Below, in pieces: positions 15,209 to 18,289 of a stretch of DNA of 18,289 bases (position 1 is the first letter of the stretch; each line of letters starts with the position of its first letter). A program made the position numbers and the translations under genes. The notes beneath the pieces were generated by a model that saw nothing but the letters and a program-made list of their open reading frames with translations, ran no database searches and was not told where the DNA came from. The DNA lies in the NCBI GenBank assembly GCA_017883605.1, contig JADGNH010000025.1:1-18289 (forward strand). Direction: 5' to 3'. This DNA comes from Methanobacteriaceae archaeon. GTDB lineage: Archaea > Methanobacteriota > Methanobacteria > Methanobacteriales > Methanobacteriaceae.

Positions 15209-15835
15209 TTATTCAAGGCTATATTCACTGAAGGCCTCTAAAACTCTTTTCATGGCCTTTTTATGTTCTGGTCCCCCAACTTTGTTTACGATTCGGGAAA
15301 TTTCCCGGATTCTGTGATGGTAAAGCCTCTCTGTATCCCCGCTCACCAGGTCCATCCTGGTCAGGTAGACCAGGGCCTCTATTATCCCGTAAATGGCCCG
15401 ATTCAGGGGTTCCACCTGATCCTTTTTCTTTACAATTTCCTCCACCCCGGCCCTTACTATGGTGGTTCTGGAGACTCCGAACTGGTCTTTCCTTTCAACA
15501 TCCCGGAGGTGGTTGACTTTGGCTTTGAAAAAGGCTTCTGTGGTTTTAATGTAAAAATTATCCTTGTATTCAGCAAAATTATCTGCGGGGGGATTTCCCA
15601 AGGTGGATTCAACAAAAATAAGGGGATCTTTCAGGATGTTAACTACGAATTCACCTTCTTTCTTTATGTTTTTGACTGTACGGGATCCTTCATGTAAATA
15701 AACAACCACTTCATCCATATCTTTGCATATAACCCCTATAGGTGCTGCATTCGGTTTTCCATCTGGATTTCTGGTGGTTAAGATGGTTTCATAAAGCATA
15801 CCCCTTTCCATACCTATTGATGCAAGATCTGACAT
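15209..15835 (-). CDS. DUF447 family protein, FMN-binding split-barrel type
   Basis: The 208-aa protein matches the archaeal DUF447 family: LYETILTTRNPDGKPNAAPIGV forms the opening strands of a flavin-reductase-like split barrel, followed by LHEGSRTVKNIKKEGEFVVNIL, and a helical C-terminal part (residues 130-208). Members bind FMN-like cofactors in known structures, but I know no established reaction. ATG at 15835 is the best start; a TATA-like TTTTTATAATC about 30 bases upstream (15870-15860, minus) would give a very short leader or leaderless mRNA, and only a weak GGTG site is present. It converges on ade and shares its strand with the 49-aa membrane protein beyond a 167-bp gap. Confidence 0.82.
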   Translation of the reverse strand: MSDLASIGMERGMLYETILTTRNPDGKPNAAPIGVICKDMDEVVVYLHEGSRTVKNIKKEGEFVVNILKDPLIFVESTLGNPPADNFAEYKDNFYIKTTEAFFKAKVNHLRDVERKDQFGVSRTTIVRAGVEEIVKKKDQVEPLNRAIYGIIEALVYLTRMDLVSGDTERLYHHRIREISRIVNKVGGPEHKKAMKRVLEAFSEYSLE

Positions 15836-15970
15836 GATAACACCATTTAATTTAAAAGATTATAAAAACTTACCACAATATCCCGAAATCATCCTATTTT
15901 AAATGATTGATGATACTTAAAATAAATTATAAAAAATTAATTAAAAAATTATTAAAAAGGAATTTTATGA

Positions 15971-16008
15971 CATATATCTGATATCAATGCATATATCTGA
16001 TATTAATT
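15971..16008. repeat. 19-bp tandem duplication overlapping a stop codon
   Basis: CATATATCTGATATCAATG (15971-15989) and CATATATCTGATATTAATT (15990-16008), 17 of 19 matching. The right copy contains the TAA stop (16005-16003, minus) of the 49-aa membrane protein. Confidence 0.85.
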
Positions 16009-16152
16009 ATCAGAAGAACCCTTAAGGAACAGATAAATGACATAAGCGATTATAAGCACAACTATAACCGGCAATAACCATATGAATAAGAAGAATACGG
16101 CCACTGCCAGCAAAATCGCCACTATTATGAAAATAAGGTCTCTAAACTCCAT
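16003..16152 (-). CDS. 49-aa membrane protein of unknown function
   Basis: A short open frame, easily missed because of its size, runs from ATG 16152 to TAA 16005-16003. The product starts MEFRDLIFIIVAILLAV and is hydrophobic from about residue 6 to 42, broken by Pro28 after Trp25, so it is either one long bent span or a two-helix hairpin; it ends in polar KGSSDN. The regular protein-like composition, the charged ends and a well-placed TATA element (TTTAAATATA, about 16181-16172 minus, 25 bases before the ATG) argue that it is real. With no ribosome binding site in those 25 bases the mRNA is probably leaderless. I do not recognise the family. It is transcribed away from guaAA. Confidence 0.7.
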   Translation of the reverse strand: MEFRDLIFIIVAILLAVAVFFLFIWLLPVIVVLIIAYVIYLFLKGSSDN

Positions 16153-16171
16153 GTTATTATATTTACAGTTT

Positions 16172-16186
16172 TATATTTAAATATAT
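16172..16186 (-). promoter_or_regulatory. TATA element of the 49-aa membrane protein gene
   Basis: Minus-strand ATTTAAATATAAAA-type box centred about 25 bases before the ATG at 16152, which would place the transcription start at or next to the start codon. Confidence 0.45.
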
Positions 16187-16197
16187 TTCTAAAAATT

Positions 16198-16224
16198 TCT
16201 AAATTTAATATCTAAATTTAATAT
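16198..16224. repeat. 14-bp perfect duplication, period 13
   Basis: TCTAAATTTAATAT at 16198-16211 and 16211-16224, sharing one base. It lies between the divergent 49-aa membrane protein gene and guaAA. Confidence 0.8.
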
Positions 16225-16256
16225 GAAATAAGATTTCTAAATAATTCTAAAAACAT

Positions 16257-16310
16257 TTATTCAACAAATAAAATGATTATTCAAGAAATAAATGATTTAT
16301 CCAAAAAATG
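16257..16310. repeat. 20-bp tandem repeat upstream of guaAA, 2.7 copies
   Basis: TTATTCAACAAATAAAATGA (16257-16276), TTATTCAAGAAATAAATGA (16277-16295) and TTTATCCAAAAAATG (16296-16310). It ends just before the guaAA ribosome binding site. Confidence 0.75.
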
Positions 16311-16327
16311 TCAGAGGAGTTAAAAAA

Positions 16328-16894
16328 ATGAAAATTTTAGTTGTAAACAATCATGGACAATACAATCACCGAATTTACAGAAGTTTACAATATCTAAAGA
16401 TCCCTGCAGAGATGATCCCCAATTCAACTCCCATTGACAGTATTAATGAAGATGAAACTGTCGGCGTTATTCTGGGGGGCGGTCCCTCCATTGAAAGGGC
16501 GGGAAACTCTGAAGAATACGCTAAAATGTTGGATTGTCCCATACTGGGAATCTGTCTGGGCCATCAAATCATAGCCCAGGCCTACGGCGGAGAGATAGGA
16601 AGTGCAGGAATTGAAAGCTATGCCAAAATCCAGATAAACATCAAGGACGAGGACGACATCTTCAAAGGCCTCGGTGAGACCCTGGATGTATGGGCATCCC
16701 ATAAAGATGAGGTGACAAAACTGCCTCCTGGATTCACCATACTGGCATCCTCACCAATATGCGAAATAGAAGCCATGAAACATGATGAAAAGCCATTATA
16801 CGGCATACAATTCCATCCTGAGGTGCATCACACCGAAAAAGGCCCAAATATCTTTGAAAATTTTTATGATGTTTGTAAAAGTTATAAAAGTTAA
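16328..16894 (+). CDS. guaAA: GMP synthase glutamine amidotransferase subunit (subunit A)
   Basis: This 188-aa class I glutaminase supplies ammonia to the separate ATP-pyrophosphatase subunit of archaeal GMP synthase, which aminates XMP. The catalytic triad is clear: Cys76 in LGICLGHQ, His163 and Glu165 in FHPEVHHTEKG. The oxyanion region GGGPSIERAG is also present. ATG at 16328 (MKILVVNNHGQYNH) matches the family N-terminus and follows AGAGGAG at 16313-16319; an ATG at 16292 would add 12 non-family residues. The partner subunit is not in the window. The product contributes to the purine supply, as does the nearby adenine deaminase, but the genes are not an operon. A T8 tract follows at 16948. 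Confidence 0.95.
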   Translation: MKILVVNNHGQYNHRIYRSLQYLKIPAEMIPNSTPIDSINEDETVGVILGGGPSIERAGNSEEYAKMLDCPILGICLGHQIIAQAYGGEIGSAGIESYAKIQINIKDEDDIFKGLGETLDVWASHKDEVTKLPPGFTILASSPICEIEAMKHDEKPLYGIQFHPEVHHTEKGPNIFENFYDVCKSYKS

Positions 16895-16899
16895 CATAG

Positions 16900-16936
16900 T
16901 AAAAGAATAAAAAGGACAATAAAAGAATAAAAAGAA
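16900..16936. repeat. 20-bp-period duplication after guaAA
   Basis: TAAAAGAATAAAAAG at 16900-16914 and 16920-16934, with similar A-rich flanks. Confidence 0.7.
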
Positions 16937-16947
16937 TATATAAATGG

Positions 16948-16955
16948 TTTTTTTT
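16948..16955 (+). terminator. T8 tract after guaAA
   Basis: Eight Ts 53 bases downstream of the guaAA stop, between convergent genes. No strong hairpin is visible. Confidence 0.4.
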
Positions 16956-16990
16956 ACTAAATATAAATTATAACCACAGATAATAGGAAT

Positions 16991-18289
16991 TTATTTAATC
17001 AGGTATATTTTTAAACCATTAACACTGCCGTTGGTAACTTCCGGGTAGTTTTTGGACAAAAATTCTGAGTTCTGATTGGAGCTGTCCCAGAAGAAATAAT
17101 AGTTAATATCATATTTTTTAAGCTCATTCCCAAGCTCTTCATCACCAATACCTTTCTTGGCCTGTCCATAATAAGTGATATTCATGTAATAGGCCAGGTA
17201 TTGCATATCCACAACCTTATCATTAGAAGCCACGTTACCCCTGACGTCATATCCATCAGTTAAATTAGTACTTAACTGGTATGAAACTTCCCCGGTGTGG
17301 GTATTGTGAACCAGGAAATCGGCCGGCATTAAAAGGAATGAAATGGCAAAAAACAGGATTAAAACTATTTTTCTCAGGTCAGTGAAGAGATCACTTTTGA
17401 ATAACAGGTTCATCAGGTATCCGCCCATTAAAATTAACAGGATATTTATGAGCCAGAGATACCTCTCTTCCACTAAAACCGGTAGATAACCCCCAGAAAA
17501 TATTAGTATAGTTGTTAATGGATACAGTACATCCCTATCTAAAATCAACCTATTCAAAGGTTGAATCAAAAGCAGAATATAAGCTAAAAGTATTATAAAA
17601 GAAAAATAGGAAAAATTTTTATATATGGAGAATGTCTGGATAATATTTTTTGAAATCAGCTTCAACTGATAATTTAAGTTACTATATGAGCTGAAAGGAC
17701 TCCAGGATTTGATGATTTCTTCCTGTCCTGGTTTTGATAGACCCTGATGGAACAGGGGAAATCCCTGAGATTCTGGACCTACCAGGGCATAATTAATTTC
17801 TCCAGATGTTCCGAAGGTTATTTTTCCCATCTTGTTGCTTATCAAACCAACCCAAACACCACTGATAAGTAAAAAGACTGTTAAACCTAATAAAAAGTTT
17901 TTAAAAATCTTCTTCCTGGTCTCCCGGTCCTTATTTCCAAAATAATGAAAAATATTAAACAATATGAAATGGGCCAGGAAAAAAAGAAATGCATAACTCT
18001 TACTAAAATAAGCAAATGCACCCAAAATCCCACAAAATATCCCGTTATGCAGTTTATTTGGATAATCTGGGTTAAAAATAATATTTAAATAAAAAACAAG
18101 GATAGCTACCAATAATAAATCTGGAGTGATGAAACTAAATGAGAAATAAAGCACTATGGGAATCAGTGAAAAAAGAATTACAGTCCGGATGACTTCACTC
18201 ATCTCAAATCGATAGGAAAGCTGTCTAACACCTATTATAGTAAAAATGCCCAATATTAAAGACAGTATTTTAGCAGAATAAAGAATATT
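16991..18289 (-). CDS. GT39-like membrane glycosyltransferase, N-terminus beyond the window
   Basis: The frame is open to the window edge: codons upstream of the TTG at 18253 continue without a stop (NILYSAKILSLI before LGIFTIIGV), so this is the C-terminal 432 residues of a longer protein. It has about eight hydrophobic spans in the first 330 residues, with FFLAHFILFNIFHYF and GYLPVLVEERYLWLINILLILMGGYLM typical of polyprenyl-phosphate-sugar glycosyltransferases of the GT39/ArnT type, then a soluble C-terminal region (about 340-432) that would lie outside the membrane. The catalytic Asp/Glu of the first external loop would be in the missing part, so activity cannot be judged. Likely role is transfer of a lipid-linked sugar to a surface protein or glycan. 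It converges on guaAA. Confidence 0.75.
   Translation of the reverse strand, partial: NILYSAKILSLILGIFTIIGVRQLSYRFEMSEVIRTVILFSLIPIVLYFSFSFITPDLLLVAILVFYLNIIFNPDYPNKLHNGIFCGILGAFAYFSKSYAFLFFLAHFILFNIFHYFGNKDRETRKKIFKNFLLGLTVFLLISGVWVGLISNKMGKITFGTSGEINYALVGPESQGFPLFHQGLSKPGQEEIIKSWSPFSSYSNLNYQLKLISKNIIQTFSIYKNFSYFSFIILLAYILLLIQPLNRLILDRDVLYPLTTILIFSGGYLPVLVEERYLWLINILLILMGGYLMNLLFKSDLFTDLRKIVLILFFAISFLLMPADFLVHNTHTGEVSYQLSTNLTDGYDVRGNVASNDKVVDMQYLAYYMNITYYGQAKKGIGDEELGNELKKYDINYYFFWDSSNQNSEFLSKNYPEVTNGSVNGLKIYLIK

Noticed and set aside
13438..16894. Adenine deaminase and GuaAA as a purine operon
   Set aside because: They are separated by two genes on the opposite strand and more than 1.2 kb, so they are not co-transcribed.

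Overview
The window looks like chromosomal DNA from a methanogenic archaeon, most probably Methanobacterium or a close relative in the Methanobacteriaceae. The evidence is a coenzyme F430 synthetase (CfbE), a hypusine-type aIF5A, a pyruvoyl arginine decarboxylase, a split GMP synthase, an archaeal TIGR00300-type ornithine cyclodeaminase, GGAGGT ribosome binding sites, TATA-box promoters and very AT-rich intergenic DNA. I see 18 protein genes, two of them (the 49-aa membrane protein and the right-edge fragment) not obvious from ATG-started ORFs. I see no rRNA, tRNA, CRISPR array, transposase or phage gene. The genes look like ordinary core genes rather than an island.

Layout. Positions 1-1541 carry, on the minus strand, a small acidic unknown protein and an HTH-PRTase regulator (GfcR type). 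Positions 1711-3533 carry a minus-strand pair, hemC followed by a Gfo/Idh/MocA oxidoreductase, with overlapping ends. Positions 3796-6899 carry a tightly packed minus-strand operon: IMPase/FBPase-type phosphatase, NAD kinase, cfbE. Positions 7056-11999 are an arginine/polyamine neighbourhood: pdaD (minus), then on the plus strand a TPR protein, aIF5A, agmatinase and ornithine cyclodeaminase. Positions 12259-15054 carry an FAD oxidoreductase and adenine deaminase (plus). Positions 15209-18289 carry a DUF447 flavoprotein (minus), the 49-aa membrane protein (minus), GMP synthase glutaminase subunit (plus) and a GT39-like membrane glycosyltransferase running off the right edge (minus).

How the genes fit together. 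PdaD makes agmatine from arginine and agmatinase makes putrescine, the precursor of the spermidine that donates the hypusine side chain of aIF5A; the ornithine cyclodeaminase next door takes ornithine to proline. HemC makes the tetrapyrrole precursor that ends as F430, and CfbE performs the last step of F430 synthesis. Adenine deaminase and GuaAA belong to purine salvage and GMP synthesis.

No unmistakably new multi-gene system is visible. The most unusual signal is structural: 12 of the 15 intergenic gaps contain one or more short tandem duplications (unit 13-27 bp, 2-4 copies), each gap with its own sequence. Three copies include the stop codon of the adjacent gene. In-frame equivalents have apparently expanded cfbE (39 bp x 3) and agmatinase (15 bp x 5). 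A second notable feature is that the phosphatase and NAD kinase lie in one reading frame separated by a single TAA, resembling a split version of the fused NADP phosphatase/NAD kinase known from Methanocaldococcus.
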